Positions 35,953 to 47,518 are shown, numbered from the stretch's first letter. The stretch: DNA of 64,000 nucleotides from Durusdinium trenchii (GCA_963970005.1 CAXAMN010021224.1:469167-533166); one strand, 5' to 3'. Program-made: numbers and translations. Notes: generated by a model from the sequence alone, not told the origin.

Positions 35953-36904
35953 AAGAGGTGGCGATGCTGGTGCGAAGCTTGCTGAATTGAAGATTGCAAC
36001 CATTTGGCAGCACCTCAAAGACCTCGGTATTGGAGAAATTTGTGCCACTGGAGTTGCAGGCTACATGCAAAAGTATCACATCCAATCTTTGAGCCAGCGT
36101 TGTCTGACTTGGCTTCGAAATCACCGGGTTCCTCTATCCCATTTTGGATTGCGGACAACAGTCGACCACGATGCGTTTCTCGGAAGGTTCCCTGGCCATT
36201 CTGACATCAATGTTGCCTTTCCGCCTCGTGACCATCCACAGACACCCAACGCTGCAGCCGAGGAAGCCAAGACAGCAACAGATGTTTCTTCGGAGCCTCC
36301 TACAGCTGCCCTTCCGAAAACGAAACCGAGCCGAAAGCAGAGCAAGGATCAGTTAGTGTGGGAAGACGTGGCACGGGTGGATTTGGGGACTCCCTTGCTG
36401 TCAAACAAAGACCTTCTGCATCATCTGCGGCACAGAGGCGAATGGAGTACATGCCGCGTCTCTGTCCGCATTGCTTGGCAGAATAAGCAACGAGTCCAAG
36501 CTGAAGTCCGGCGCTTAGAGAGTGCTGCGTGCCCGTGCCGCTGGCGCGCGCACTATATACTAGCTGCAGCTATCTACCAGCCAGGCACGCTCATTCTACA
36601 ATGCAGTGGTGCTCATTCTGGACATGAGGCATGTCTTGCTGCTACTGGGAAAGTCTTTAATGCAAAACAGGAAACTCTGGCAGTGCAATTCTTTGATAAA
36701 GGTGGGCGCACTGGCAAAAACTTACGGGCTGCGCTGCTAGCTGGTGGCTGTGCTGAATCGTCTTTGCCCACCAACACGCAGCTCTCCAACTGGCTGAAGA
36801 ACATGAGGAAACGCAGAAAGCCGGCTTTGGATTGCGACCTACACATCGTCGAAGCTGTTCAGTTGGAAGTCAACAGCTACCCCAGAGCCCGCCCAAGCAA
36901 TTAG
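35922..36904 (+). CDS. Linker plus WRKY/FLYWCH-like zinc finger of the MULE transposase
   Basis: This frame takes over after the T7 run. About 190 residues of linker end in a proline/lysine-rich part. A zinc finger then spans about 36530-36626: C-x-CRWRA...HSGHE, with two cysteines and two histidines in a WRKY-GCM1/FLYWCH-like arrangement. Such fingers sit N-terminal to the DDE core in many MULE transposases and bind the terminal repeats. A helical segment (NTQLSNWLKNMRKRRK) follows, and the frame ends at TAG 36902-36904. The text in frame +1 then continues naturally (QLDSMFLLEQPLI), so a one-base loss or a splice near 36890 separates it from the core. Confidence 0.55.
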
Positions 36905-37380
36905 ATTCAATGTTTCTATTGGAACAGCCACTCATCAGCGATTCGGAAGTGTGCGTTCTCTTTGCGTGCCCGGGTATGCTGGAAGCCCTCGGCCGCTACG
37001 ACGGTCCTGATGTTGCTCTTGCGGTCGACACCAAGATGAAAGTACTTGACCGGGGTATGGGCGTGGCTACTTTGAGCTTGCTTGTGAAAGACGCTTTGCG
37101 ACCAACCCATTTGCCGAGAGGCCCTGGTGGTTGTCGCACCCAAAGCCGCGCTTGGACTTCACATGGACTGCCCATAGTGCAAGCCGTGTTTCACGCCGAA
37201 ACAAAGCCGAACTATATCCGCCTTTTCCAGAAGATCTGTGACCTATGGGCTTCTCGACAACCACGCCGCTCGCCGCTCCAAGAACAACTAACGCTCCAAA
37301 TTCACAAAGATTTCCACCCCAGCATTGAGGAGGCTCGACTGCAAGTGCTACCGCTCTCGCGAGCGTGTGATGATTTTTTT
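36895..37380 (+). CDS. MULE transposase core, first part (DDE residues 1 and 2)
   Basis: It catalyses cut-and-paste transposition with two Asp and one Glu binding metal. Seen here: DVALAVDTKMKV, with the first Asp codon at 37027-37029; LPIVQAVFHAETKPNY, matching the family strand with the small-residue/E pattern; and QIHKDFHPSIEEAR (second Asp codon 37309-37311), followed by LPLSRACDDFF, where the C-x4-H pair of MULEs is expected. The H falls just beyond a T7 run (37374-37380), and the frame leaves the conserved sequence there (PPEAK...). In the neighbouring frame the next residues are FFHLKQK, which restores the motif. Confidence 0.7.
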
Positions 37381-38392
37381 CCACCTGAAGCAAAAATCTT
37401 TGACTACTATGCAAGCCAAATGCAAGCAAGTGATTCATCGCAAAGGAAAATACATCAAAAAGAACCTCGGGTTTGCTTTGGATACACTTGAGATTCTGCG
37501 GCTGGTGCCTACCTTGCCTCTCTTTAGCTGGCTGTGGAAAGCTTTCCTAGCCACGCTCGGTAGCCTTGGCGAGCCAGAGTTAGCCAACTACCTCAAGAGT
37601 TACGAACGTGTTCTTCCGGCACAATTTGCTTGCCAAATGTTGCCAGATGACATTGTCTACGTCAGCTTCTGGATTGGCTTTGACGGCATCATCTCCGGTT
37701 CTGGTAGCGGCAGCGAGCCCGCAGAAGCTTTGCATTCATCTTGGCAACGCGAGCTCAGTCAGCTCGGCGGGCGTGGCAACATCAACCATGGCTTGCAAGT
37801 CTTGCAGCAGCTCTACACGCAACATTGGAAAGATTGGTACAAATGGGGTGACTCTTCATCTTTGTCTTTTGCGCCAGTAAGTCAAGATCCGCAGCTCATC
37901 AATGGCACAGCTTTGGTTCGTGCTGGACGTACACCCGCTGCCCATTTGAACAAGTTGCCTCGTGATACCTTGTACATCCTGCACCCATGCGCCAATCTTT
38001 CTTGGGTCGCATTTGCAAGCGCTGCCAGAACATCCCCGCTGAACTGCAGCGTTGCGCGCAAAGTTCTCCATGTCTTTCTACACCCTGAAACCTTGACTGC
38101 GCACAGTTTGCCAGACCTCTTCGCTGCTGATGGAACCCTTTCCCTGGAGTCTTTGCGGTTCCATTTTGAAAGCATCGTGTATCTCAAAATCAAATCAACT
38201 TCGATACTATATTCTTGCCTGGCAGCCGCCATGCATGCACAATGCGAACATTCAACATTTCTTCGTAGTTGCAGCCTTCCCAACTTTTCGTCTCCGGCTT
38301 TGAATCTTTCGACAGTGCCAGCCAACAAGAAAGGTGGGCGAAAGAAAGCTTCCAACCTTCCCCCGCGCAAACGCCGCCGCGTTTCTTCCTGA
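37374..38392 (+). CDS. MULE transposase core, second part (DDE Glu) and C terminus
   Basis: Starting at the T7 run this frame reads FFHLKQKSLTTM, the end of the H-containing MULE motif. A helical insertion follows, and then SGSEPAEALHSSWQRELSQLG (Glu codon 37724-37726, or the Glu at 37715-37717). This is the position of the third catalytic acid, in a helix equivalent to the TNN-x-x-E-x-x-H segment of other MULEs. The C terminus is basic (KKGGRKKASNLPPRKRRR), suited to DNA binding or nuclear import, and ends at TGA 38390-38392. The region from 34127 to 38392 may encode one fused DUF3987-finger-transposase protein if introns or indels are taken into account. That fusion is inference. Confidence 0.65.
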
Positions 38393-39068
38393 TGCCACAA
38401 ACAAAACTTTCTTGCTGCCATGGAAAAAGGTGAGACATCAAACATTATCTAACGCAGCTCTTTCGTTTCTTTGGTCATTAAACGTTAAACTTTGCATTTT
38501 TCATACTGGCTGTGCTTTACCGATTCTGCTCGTCGATTCGACACTTCTTCGCAGTGCGTAGCCATACTGTACGATCTGTCACCGCTGCCAGGTCTTTCTC
38601 GCCTACCGCGTCGGGGCGGGGTGCGGCGCCCTACTAACTATACGCACGGTTTTTCTTCTCCCGTTAGCGCCCGCCTTGCCGTGGCGGAGAAGCTCAGTAC
38701 CGCGCAACTGCGCGGGAAGCTAAGCGGCGCTTGTCGGCCTGCAGCTGCATCTGCTATTGCTTGGTCTCTTGTATAGCTGTATGTCGCGATTGCCGGTTGC
38801 CATTGCCGGTCGTTGCAGCGGCTAGATGCCTCGGTGCTGCTGCTGCTGCTGGTGCCTGCTGCTGCTGCTGCTGCGGCTGCTGCTGCTGCTGCTGTGCTCT
38901 GTTGCTGCTACCGCTGCGGCTGATGCCGGTGCTGCCGCCGCTGCTGCTGCATTACTGCTACCGCTGCCGCTGATGCCGCTCCTGCTGCTGCTGCTGGTGC
39001 TGCTGCTGCTGTGACCGGTCCGCGTGCTGCCTTTGCTGCTGCGTTGCTGCTTGCAAGGCAACAACAGC
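38393..39068. repeat. 3' flank of the transposase with a TGC trinucleotide microsatellite
   Basis: A GC-rich segment (about 38570-38760) leads into long TGC/CTG runs interrupted by CCGCTGC at 38826-39050. Poly-Leu, poly-Cys and poly-Ser ORFs on both strands are translations of the repeat. Confidence 0.8.
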
Positions 39069-39374
39069 TGTCACAAAAAACACCCCTCACGGCTGCAAAA
39101 AACACCGCCGTCGCAAAAAACACCTCGCGTACGCTCCGACGACTTGTGGGCTGCCCACTGTCGCAAAAAACACCGCTCACTGACGCAAAAAACACCACCG
39201 TAGCAAACAACACCGTGCAGACGTCCACAAAAACACCGGTTCCGGGCTCACCGTGTGAAAAAACACCCGTGGAACTGTTGCAATAAACACCTTCCCCAGA
39301 GCTGTCGCAAAAAACCCTGAAACAAAGTACTGTCGCAGAAAACCCTGATTACTGACGCAATTTACCCGAAGCCC
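39069..39374 (-). repeat. Right terminal inverted repeat with motif array
   Basis: About ten units of CTGTCGCAAAAAACACC-like sequence occur, the complement of the left array motif, with some reading ACTGACGCAAAAAACACC. They lie in opposite orientation to those at 27907-28030. The outermost 26 bases mirror the left end. Confidence 0.75.
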
Positions 39375-39376
39375 GG

Positions 39377-39386
39377 AACGTGCTCA
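39377..39386 (+). repeat. Right target-site duplication of the MULE
   Basis: AACGTGCTCA, identical to 27817-27826. Confidence 0.7.
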
Positions 39387-39838
39387 CGCCAGGTGGTGCC
39401 ACGGCGGCGGGTGCCACGGTCAGATCTTCATGATCGGCGCCTTCAATGGCTCCTTGGAAGTGACCGAGTCCTTTACGCCGCGGTGTCGGTGGAAAGCGGT
39501 GTCGTCCCCCCACTCAGAGGTGTCCTACCCAGACATGACAAGGGACTGGAACAATATTTATATCTATACATTGACTCTGAAACCAACCACCCCAATGTAA
39601 CAATGTAGGCCATGTTTTTTTGCCATACGTGGAGTGTCAGCGCTATGGATTCACGTAGAAAAACCAACCTCTCTTCAGCGCTTGTCTTGGGGTTGAACGG
39701 GGTAAAAGCCTGTTGGAGGCACGATACCTGTCTCACACCCGTCTGACCCCTTGGATGACCATGGTGGGCCCGTGGTGTCCCCATGGAACACTGGAAAGGG
39801 ACCCAAGAGTGGGCCCATCTGGAAAGTAGGCCCATGTG
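39387..39838. other. Intergenic stretch
   Basis: Nothing recognised. Confidence 0.5.
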
Positions 39839-39947
39839 CCCTACACCTCCAGTCGTACCTCAGAAGGTATGACTGGACCCGAACAGGGCCCCAGTCCCAC
39901 CTTCTCAGACCTTCTCAGGTTCGGTACGACTGGAGGCCTAGGGATAT
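39839..39947. repeat. Family A double-hairpin repeat, copy 7
   Basis: CCCTACACCTCCAGTCGTACC opens it and GGTACGACTGGAGGCCTAGGGA closes it. The first hairpin is short-looped (CTCAGAAGG), and a direct repeat CCTTCTCAGA sits in the second half. Confidence 0.75.
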
Positions 39948-42702
39948 ATATCTAAGGTCGGCCCATCTCCGAACTCTTGGGTGCCTGGACAACCTATCAC
40001 TCATACTGTATCACTTCGAAGGCCTTTGCCTGCCTTCCCGCCCTCCGGCCGGCCTTGGCTATATATAAAGTCGTTCCAGCGCTGAATTTTGGACGACATG
40101 ACCGGCATAGGCGAAGGCCATCATTTACTAACGAAACAGGAGGCCCATGTACGAACAGAATTGAACGACACCAGTTCTACAAACTGTTTTGTTCTTCGAC
40201 CCTCCTGTGTCCCGATCGTGTTCCACCCGCATCCTATGCCTTCGCTTCTCTATGCCTTGGAATCTCTTGTGTTCCAAACCAAAGCTTGCCACCTGTGAGG
40301 TGTTGCACTCTCATCACCTGGCATTTTTCTTCTTAGAAGTTGCTAAGCGGAGACATCCCATGAAGCCAACTGATACGTGTACTAACCCAAGCCTGCATCA
40401 CTAAATTGGGAAGAATCCAAGCGCAGATCCAGTCATCCTGTAATGCCCTTCCAACTTGAAGCGTCGAGTCATTCTGCTCGAAACCTACAATCTACAAATT
40501 GTTGGCAAGGCTCCGCAGAAAGTTGAGATTTGAAAGGACTTCGAAGCCAAGAACCCATCATCCACACCTTTGCCCAGACACTGGCGCTGTTTGGGACTGG
40601 CGACCAATCAGCTGGGGTGCTTGAAAAGAGCCAGATTCTATGCATGGACCATACATGGAGTGTTTTGGTCAGTCATATACCAAAAAAAAGAAAACACCAA
40701 CTTATAAAAACAACATGACTTAAACAGGCAAACCAACACAGTGCAGCCGTCCCAAACGCCTCCAGAGGCAGCAGTATGTGGAGCCTGTCGGGGCTGTCAG
40801 TAACAGCGACCGAGGGGGGTGTTTCGAGTCGATTTGGGGCGACCTCCACATTCCAAGACATGTACTACCTGGTCACCTACATACTCGTAATATAATACTA
40901 AAATATACTGTATAACGATATTCTTTTTGCACAAGACACATACAATATGCATTAATATATCCGCACTAATTATGCTCCAAGCTCCTATATTGTATTAGTA
41001 GTTGGATCTCATGGAAACAAGCAATCCTTAAGCTTCTGGCCTAAACGGTGAAGAACAACTCCTTTAGCGTCCTCTCAACGAAAAAGACGATACCTTCAAT
41101 AGATGGATCAGTCTCAAACCAGCATATCAATACCATCCCAAAGGATGGGATAATTGTTTAGAGGACGTGGACCCTATGAGACCAGTGACCTTCCAGACAG
41201 ACTCCGCAAAACCTTGCCTTGGACGGACTGTTGGTTCCGTAAACCTCGGATTGAATCCTCTTCGACAATGCAACAATTTCACCAAATCCTATTCGGTGCT
41301 CCTGCATACCTGTTCTTTACGACGTTGCGTGCAATGGCCAGATTTTGTGACACTCTCTTGTCATACAGGCGTGTTGACATTGATAATTATATATATATCA
41401 CATGTTTAAGCCGGTTTGAGATGTTATTTGTGTTGTGCACAAGAAGTTCATGACTGTTTCACATCAATGGCCTCCAACACAAGCCGGACTGACAGAGCGA
41501 GCGAGCGCTAGTTGCCAGCGCTTGACCCTGAAGTCGCTCGCCCTAATGTAGGCGAACATTCCACTTAATGTAGACTCATATAAAGAGGTCGTCCGATCCA
41601 AGGGAAGGTTTATAAATCAAGACTCTACATTATCAATATATATATATATGGAGTGTTGGTTTGGGTATTGGAGACGGCCAGAAGATGCAGCTCTTGGGTC
41701 TGTGCCATATGCCAAGAACTGACCAAAAAGCGGTCACCTCAAAAAACAACAGCTTGGCACAGGCTTCATCTTCAAGAGGATATTGATGTGAAAATTTGGT
41801 TTGTTGCACTGTAGCCTGAATAAAGTCCCAGTGCCTTTGCCACAACAGATGATTCTGACAGACTATCTACAAAAAGGCCATATGACCATGGTTTTTACAT
41901 GCGTACTCCCCATGATTACAAACACCGATTTACTGTAGGTGTTTGCCAAACAACAATTGTTTTGATGAAGGGTCTTTAAGTGCCAAACAAGGTCGTCATC
42001 CTGGTGACTGTTGCGTTGGGAGTGGAAGCTCCACTTTGACTGCTTCGTTTGTTGAAATGATTTGGTTCCATGATGTTCCATCGATTTCAAGCACCTTCCA
42101 ACAGGTCGAAGGGGAGGTTGTACTGGAGACTTCAATGTTGCAGGTGGTGACCTGTGAGGGTCCTGTATAGACTCATGTGTTTCCCGATGTTTCTGACGAA
42201 TTGTGGACCAAGTTGCCATTGCCATATCATCATGCAAGCACTTTCCATCAACAAGCTGGGCAAGACGGTTCCACATTTCTTCAGGAAAACAAACATACGT
42301 TTTCAGCATGTTTTCAGACCCCACAACTGTCACAAAAAGCAACAAAAAACATGCGTTTTCCATCAATAAAAACAGACCCTTCAGTGATTTTCAGCTAGTT
42401 TTCAACTGCAACGAAAGGTTTCCACCAACCCCTCACAGTTCCGCGAGTTCTGCAGACCGCTTCGCGACAAGGCCGCCCTGCGCCTCCTCCGCGGCATCGT
42501 CTTACGACGGCGACGGTGACGACTGAGGCGGAGAACATGCCAAAAACGTGGCGCCATGTCACCGACACTGGAGCCAAAGCGGTTAAAGAAGAATTTATTC
42601 ATATAACATATATATATATTGAATATATGTACATGTATATGTGATAATATGAGATAGAACAAAGCATATACATACAACTACATACATGTATATCCCCAAC
42701 AA
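39948..42702. other. Intergenic stretch
   Basis: No gene is recognised. TA runs occur near 41388 and 41636-41648. A CCATACATGGAGTGTTTTGG motif near 40649 and TATGGAGTGTTGGTTTGGG near 41647 look like solitary ends of hairpin family B. A GC-rich patch with codon-like composition lies at 42430-42580. Confidence 0.45.
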
Positions 42703-42797
42703 TCCATGGGACGACTAACATCTCTATGGGACTGGTCTCGACCCTAACATCTTGAGACCACTGAGGCACGTATTCTATACATGGATTGTTTGGGTAT
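42703..42797. repeat. Family B hairpin element, copy 2
   Basis: CAACAATCCATGG at the left end pairs with CCATGGATT.TTGTTTG-like sequence at the right (TACATGGATTGTTTGGG). GACTGGTCTCGACC and TCTTGAGACCA pair inside. Confidence 0.5.
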
Positions 42798-43988
42798 AGA
42801 GAGAGAGGAAAGCAAAGGTAACACGATTTACAGAACGAGTGCTCCTGGGAGATGTTGTTTCACGCAGAACATGTGCAAACACTTATATAAATTGCCTTTT
42901 TAAGAGCATTAAGGTTTCAATTAAAGGACCGGATTACTAAAGAAGCTAATGACCTAGACCAAGTTGCAACAGCATCAATTAACTAAATTCTATCCAGCCA
43001 ACAAATTGTTTCTTTTGGTATCCTGTCTCAATAAGTGTTTCTATTGCTCCAGTAGGTTGTATTTGTCTTGCTTAAGGTGTTCTACAAGTTCAAACGTAAC
43101 GTGCCTTAAACATTGAGCACCAAAAAAAAGGAAGGCTGCTTCAGTCTTCACAAGGCCTTTTTCTTGGTCAAGTTGTTTTGTTTGGCTTAGCTCTTTCGAA
43201 GAAGGTAAGGAGCTAGACTATGCCTAGGCACAAAAATACATATATTTCTTTTTGGTTGCCTTATCATGGTTATTTTTTCTCTTGTTTTGGACAAGATGCC
43301 AGCCAAAGCCAAAGTCAAACTGCAATGAAGGCTGTGTTATTTGGATTGCTGTTTGCCCATGAACCAAGGACATCAAAGAAATTAATGCATAGATGGAATA
43401 ATAGAATTAATCGATCATAACATGTAACATCTATTGAAACAATAGAAAGGTCCTGTGGGATCAAGGTGAATTTTCTGAGGGGAGAGCGTAGAAGCGGAAG
43501 TCTGCATATTTGATATCAATCCTTTCAAAATTCTAAACCAAACAGCTTTGACCGATATTGATATTGACAACAAACAAAATACAACTTAGTTATCAGGCAG
43601 TTATTGATATTGAACAAAGATGAGTCAAACTAATAGTGCATATCATTAAGATTTTGCACATTGACATTGCACATAGAAATTTGGCATAGGAAGATAGACA
43701 ATATGCGTTTCGCCTAGGTCTCAGAGCAGTTGTTTAGATTGCTGCGCGGTATTTGCAGTGTTTTAGATAGGTTTTGAGCTAGTGCATGCTCTCCCAAGCA
43801 CACCTGCTCTCAAGATTTAGCGGTCCAGCAGGCAAGAAACAGAGGGCCTGTTCAGAACAGACAAAGGAATGCGCCTGAACAGCAACACGACCGGGAGCAC
43901 TTCTTCACCTCTAGCAACGACCGGAGGAGTTTTCCGAACGACCCGACCCGACCAGTCCGGGAGGTTCCTTGATTGAAGGACCATACCC
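42798..43988. other. AT-rich intergenic stretch
   Basis: Nothing recognised. The base composition is more AT-rich than the flanks. Confidence 0.5.
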
Positions 43989-44031
43989 GTTTGGCCTCCA
44001 GTCGTACCGAAGCGTTTCGGAGGCACGACGA
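43989..44031. repeat. Family A single hairpin with a different loop
   Basis: GTTTGGCCTCCAGTCGTACC is followed by GAAGCGTTTCGG and AGGCACGACGAAG. The left arm is canonical, but loop and right arm are altered. Confidence 0.45.
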
Positions 44032-44578
44032 AGTCGGTGTGGGGATACGAAAAATAATCCGCGAAGATCCACCTTCATGTGTACCATTTCCAAATGTCCA
44101 TGGAATGCACGGTGAAAGGATTGGCCGTTCCTATCCAGTTTCTGCATGTCATGAAGAGGAAGAACTTGGCTCCGTGCTGTGCAGTAGTGTGCTTTGGCTG
44201 CCGACGAATTCAATGTTTAGAAAGCATATGTACTTCGTGACATATTGTCAGCCACTGAGTGGTGCGTGTGATAGGCATTTGACAGAGACCAGGGAGGACG
44301 CCGATAGCAACAACCACAACATCATCAACGACAACAACAACAACAACGACAACAGCCAACAGCCAACAACTAACCAACAAGAAGGAGTTTCTCCAGGCTT
44401 GCTTGAGGCTATACCAATTTCTTGGAAGAACAGTTGCAATGCTCGCAGACAGTTGTATCAAGATTCGCGAAGTACACATGTCTCATGTGCAAAGCCTCCT
44501 GTCGACCTCGGAGTATCGACAACAGCCAGTGCCACAAAGCCATCAGCTGAAAGGGAATCGGCGGAAAGCCATCCCAGA
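44032..44578. other. Intergenic stretch with an AAC/CAA repeat
   Basis: Contains a CAACAACGACAACAAC-type microsatellite (about 44310-44380). The ORF 43973-44608 runs through it and through a hairpin repeat, so I do not call a gene. Confidence 0.5.
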
Positions 44579-44665
44579 CACTCCATCTATGGAATATTTG
44601 CAACTTAGTACATACATTGGGGAGGTTTCAAGTTAAAGGTTCCATACATGGAGTGTTTGGGCATT
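44579..44665. repeat. Family B hairpin element, copy 3
   Basis: ACACTCCATCTATGGAA pairs with TTCCATACATGGAGTGT, followed by TTGGG. AACTTA and its partner TAAAG extend the stem imperfectly. Confidence 0.6.
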
Positions 44666-46439
44666 GTTTTAGGGCTGAACAGAACACCATCGTTTCCTGT
44701 AGACCTGGGTGTTTTGCTGAGCTTGAAAGTCCCTGACAGCGTGCTTCGCTTGTGGGATGCTGTCTCGACCCCATCTGCCGAACTTTGGGCGTTTGTGGCT
44801 CCGCATCCACCTACCTTCTCGGATGGTGGAGATACTTGGATCCTCTAAGACTCTAAGCCCTACATCATCAACTAAAAATCCTTGAGCTCTCCATGGCAGG
44901 GGTCGGACCTTCTCCACCGAAACGGGGTCCGGGCCTGAACCAAACCATTTGTGTTGCTTCGGGCCCGGGGTCTTAGGGTCCTACATCAAAGACGTAAAAG
45001 AGTCGCCGATCACCATACCTCAGAGGTTGGATCCGTGGATCCGGGATGAAGTCCTGTGACTGCCACAGCCGACGGCCATTTCTCGTCGCTTTCTTCGTTG
45101 AACTTCTCATCCGACGGCCATGACCTGGAGGGGATGTTTCGGGGATGTTTAGACGTGCCTTTTTCTTCTTGTATGCCATGGGCAGAACGAGCTCAGTCAC
45201 CTGACCAGCGGATTTGGATCGATTTCTTCTTCGACCCTTCTGATAGTGCCAAGATGCAGACCAATACAGTAGAACCCGCGTCTTCATGAATCATCCATTG
45301 AGTCATCTAACCATTCTTTGAACCCTAGTTAGCTGAAGTGCCAGACCCTTAAATGTTTCCAACAAGGTGCATCCTGATGGACCCGCATGTTCAAAGACAT
45401 TCTGACAGGATGAATCCTAAATCTAGTGTACGAGGTTCATCCCCGCTCTAAGATTGCAAACACAACTTTAAAAGAAAACACATTACAATAGCTATAGAAA
45501 CAGGACCAAGTGTTTGTTTGTATTTATTTTTTGGTTTTCACTCACACGAGATGCTCTGTTAGGGATGGGGCTTCACGCTGAGTTGTTAATCCACAGAGTG
45601 GACAATTCGACAAACCGCCAAACCCTAATTACTTCTACTGACCCAACGCCCGCATGCTCCCTTTCAGAATTTGAGCATTCCTCATGTCAACAATACGCGT
45701 CCCCGTCTTAAGTTGGGTTTGTGCAATTGTGTCTATATGAAGAACTAGTTGGAAGGATGTTTGGCACTTGCAGGATGTTTGGCATGAGCATCCTTGGGCC
45801 AAACGAAGATCGGAGATCGACAGGAAGTGATGTAAGTTGGTTCAGCCATGGAAAACATCACATGGCAGATTACTGGCTTGATCAATTTGCGCCAGTTCTG
45901 AGCCAGATAAAACCAATCGATCGTTGGGCGACTCGTAAGCTTGGTGGGCCTCCAACAAGTCGAGAATGCAACAGCGGAGTGTCAATCAACAGCAAGACTT
46001 CCGGGTGATCTAGAGTGTACCTTGTACTTCCGGGTGATCGATTTGAACTTGAAGGAAACGATCTGGACTTGGAGGAAATGATCCGGACAAACAAGCTTTG
46101 AGCTCTTCCTGCTCGTTTGAGCTCTTCGAAGGAATGACAGAGTCCACATGAGTCCACGGTGGGATCAGACCCCTTGGGAGACCAACATGGACCCTGAAAA
46201 CCACTGGCGCCCGGAGGACAACAGCCTTAACTTTCACTAGCTAGGTGTTACTGACCATCCCGCGTCCATGCGCGTGGTCCGGAGTGTACTTGCGAAACCT
46301 GGAAGATGGTTGGCGTTTGAAGGTAGGCTCCCACCTACCGAGAAACCTTGGTTCTCCCCCAGTGCGTTCGGGAGACCGACGTTCCTGGGAGGTTAGGAAA
46401 ATGGACCAGTCGACCCACTGGTGGATGGTCTTCCAATTA
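44666..46439. other. Intergenic stretch
   Basis: No gene is recognised. A short direct repeat (TTCCGGGTGATC at 45990-46050) is present. Confidence 0.5.
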
Positions 46440-46608
46440 TTGAAATACCCTGTGTTTTTGATGAACCACAGCTGGTCCACACCTGTTTTAGAAGAGCATT
46501 CATTTTAGTTGCGGTCATCCTATTGAAATACCCCTTTTTTGCCATAGATTAAACACAGCTTGTCCACACCTGTTTTGGTAGTAGACCATTCACTTTGTTG
46601 CGGTCCAC
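46440..46608. repeat. Two-copy tandem repeat of about 84 bp
   Basis: TTGAAATACCC...CACAGCTGGTCCACACCTGTTTTAG...GTTGCGGTC occurs at 46440 and again at 46523 with about 15-20 per cent change by eye. Confidence 0.65.
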
Positions 46609-47414
46609 TTAGCGGAAGCTGTAAATGTAGGTATTTTGCATGTGGCAGCATCTTTCAGCCACCCAAAGCCCAGACCAGCCACCCACACTGACCGTTCAAC
46701 AAGCATGTCAAGACATTCCTGTTCCGACGCATCTGCAGCATGCCATCCAAAGACCTTCCGGGGATGGCTCCGTTCACGAAAGAAGCCATTCGGAGGAACG
46801 ATCCTAAATACCCCCTATACATATATATATATAATATTAATTATATTATAGGACTGCAAGATGTTCGTCTACAACATGGTGGTTTTCAGATGTCTTACGG
46901 GTAAATCATAGGGTCAATTCATTCCGGTCCCATGGAGTGTTGGGGGGGGCGGAATCCATCACCATCTGCGGAATCACCAAAAACAGCGGTCAAAACAAGC
47001 TCCAGTTTCTCTGGCGTCACATGGTGGTTGTGCACCGCTGGAGCGGCCTGCAGCGCTGGAGCGGCCTGCTTTTCTTCCTGGTCGGGGGCCTTAGGAAGAT
47101 CAGCGATGGGAAAGGCACCGTGAGGCAGTTTTGTGAGTGATCCACACTGAGCGCCTGAGCAGACTACGTCAGTCTTTGTGCAAGAGAGCGCCTGAGGTGT
47201 AACCAAGAGTACCAATCCCCGAGCACTCCACCACTCCATTCATGACATATAGGCCTACAATGTGCCTACAATGTGGGTAACTATGGATATTCATACATAT
47301 TATATTCCATCCATGGACCACGGAGTGTTTGGGAACAAGCCGCAGTTCCTATGATGTTTTCTGGATCCGAGTGTAGAAGCATCAACCGCCAACCCATGCT
47401 AACTAGTGAAGCAT
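46609..47414. other. Intergenic stretch
   Basis: A CCCATGGAGTGTTGGGG motif near 46929 is a possible family B end. The - strand frame 47130-46945 (alanine/proline-rich, ending VTPEKLELVLTAVFGD) is exon-like but unassigned. Confidence 0.4.
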
Positions 47415-47518
47415 GCCTAGGATCCAAGTACCTTCTGAGAAGGTACTTGGACCCCCCAAACCTACATAACAGTATCTCCAATCACCGTACCTCAGAGGGT
47501 ATGTGGATCCCTATAGGG
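47415..47518. repeat. Family A double-hairpin repeat, copy 8
   Basis: GCCTAGGATCCAAGTACC pairs with GGTACTTGGACCC around TTCTGAGAA. The shared CCAAACCTACATAACAG spacer follows. The second half CACCGTACCTCAGAGGGTATGTGG ends ATCCCTATAGGG. Confidence 0.8.

Larger units (their letters stand above)
27827..39374 (+). mobile_element. 11.5-kb Mutator-like (MULE) DNA transposon
   Basis: The ends are inverted repeats. GGGTAAATTGC..CAGTAATCAGGGT at 27834-27859 matches the reverse complement of 39342-39367 at 24 of 26 positions, and GGG lies at the outer edge on each side. A 10-bp direct repeat (AACGTGCTCA) flanks the element, with two extra G on the right. Inside are inverted arrays of a TGTTTTTTGCGACAG-like motif, a left block of longer repeats with an assembly gap, and + strand ORFs for a USP-type protease, a DUF3987-like protein, a zinc finger and a MULE DDE transposase. 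The TSD length, GGG terminus and transposase type agree with the Mutator superfamily. Frame breaks in the transposase mean that autonomy is unproven. Confidence 0.8.

Noticed and set aside
38822..39064. Poly-Leu/Cys and poly-Ser ORFs
   Set aside because: Translation of the TGC microsatellite on both strands.
46945..47130. - strand exon-like frame (alanine/proline-rich)
   Set aside because: Composition is suggestive, but no family is recognisable, and an internal GCTGGAGCGGCCTGC duplication could explain it.
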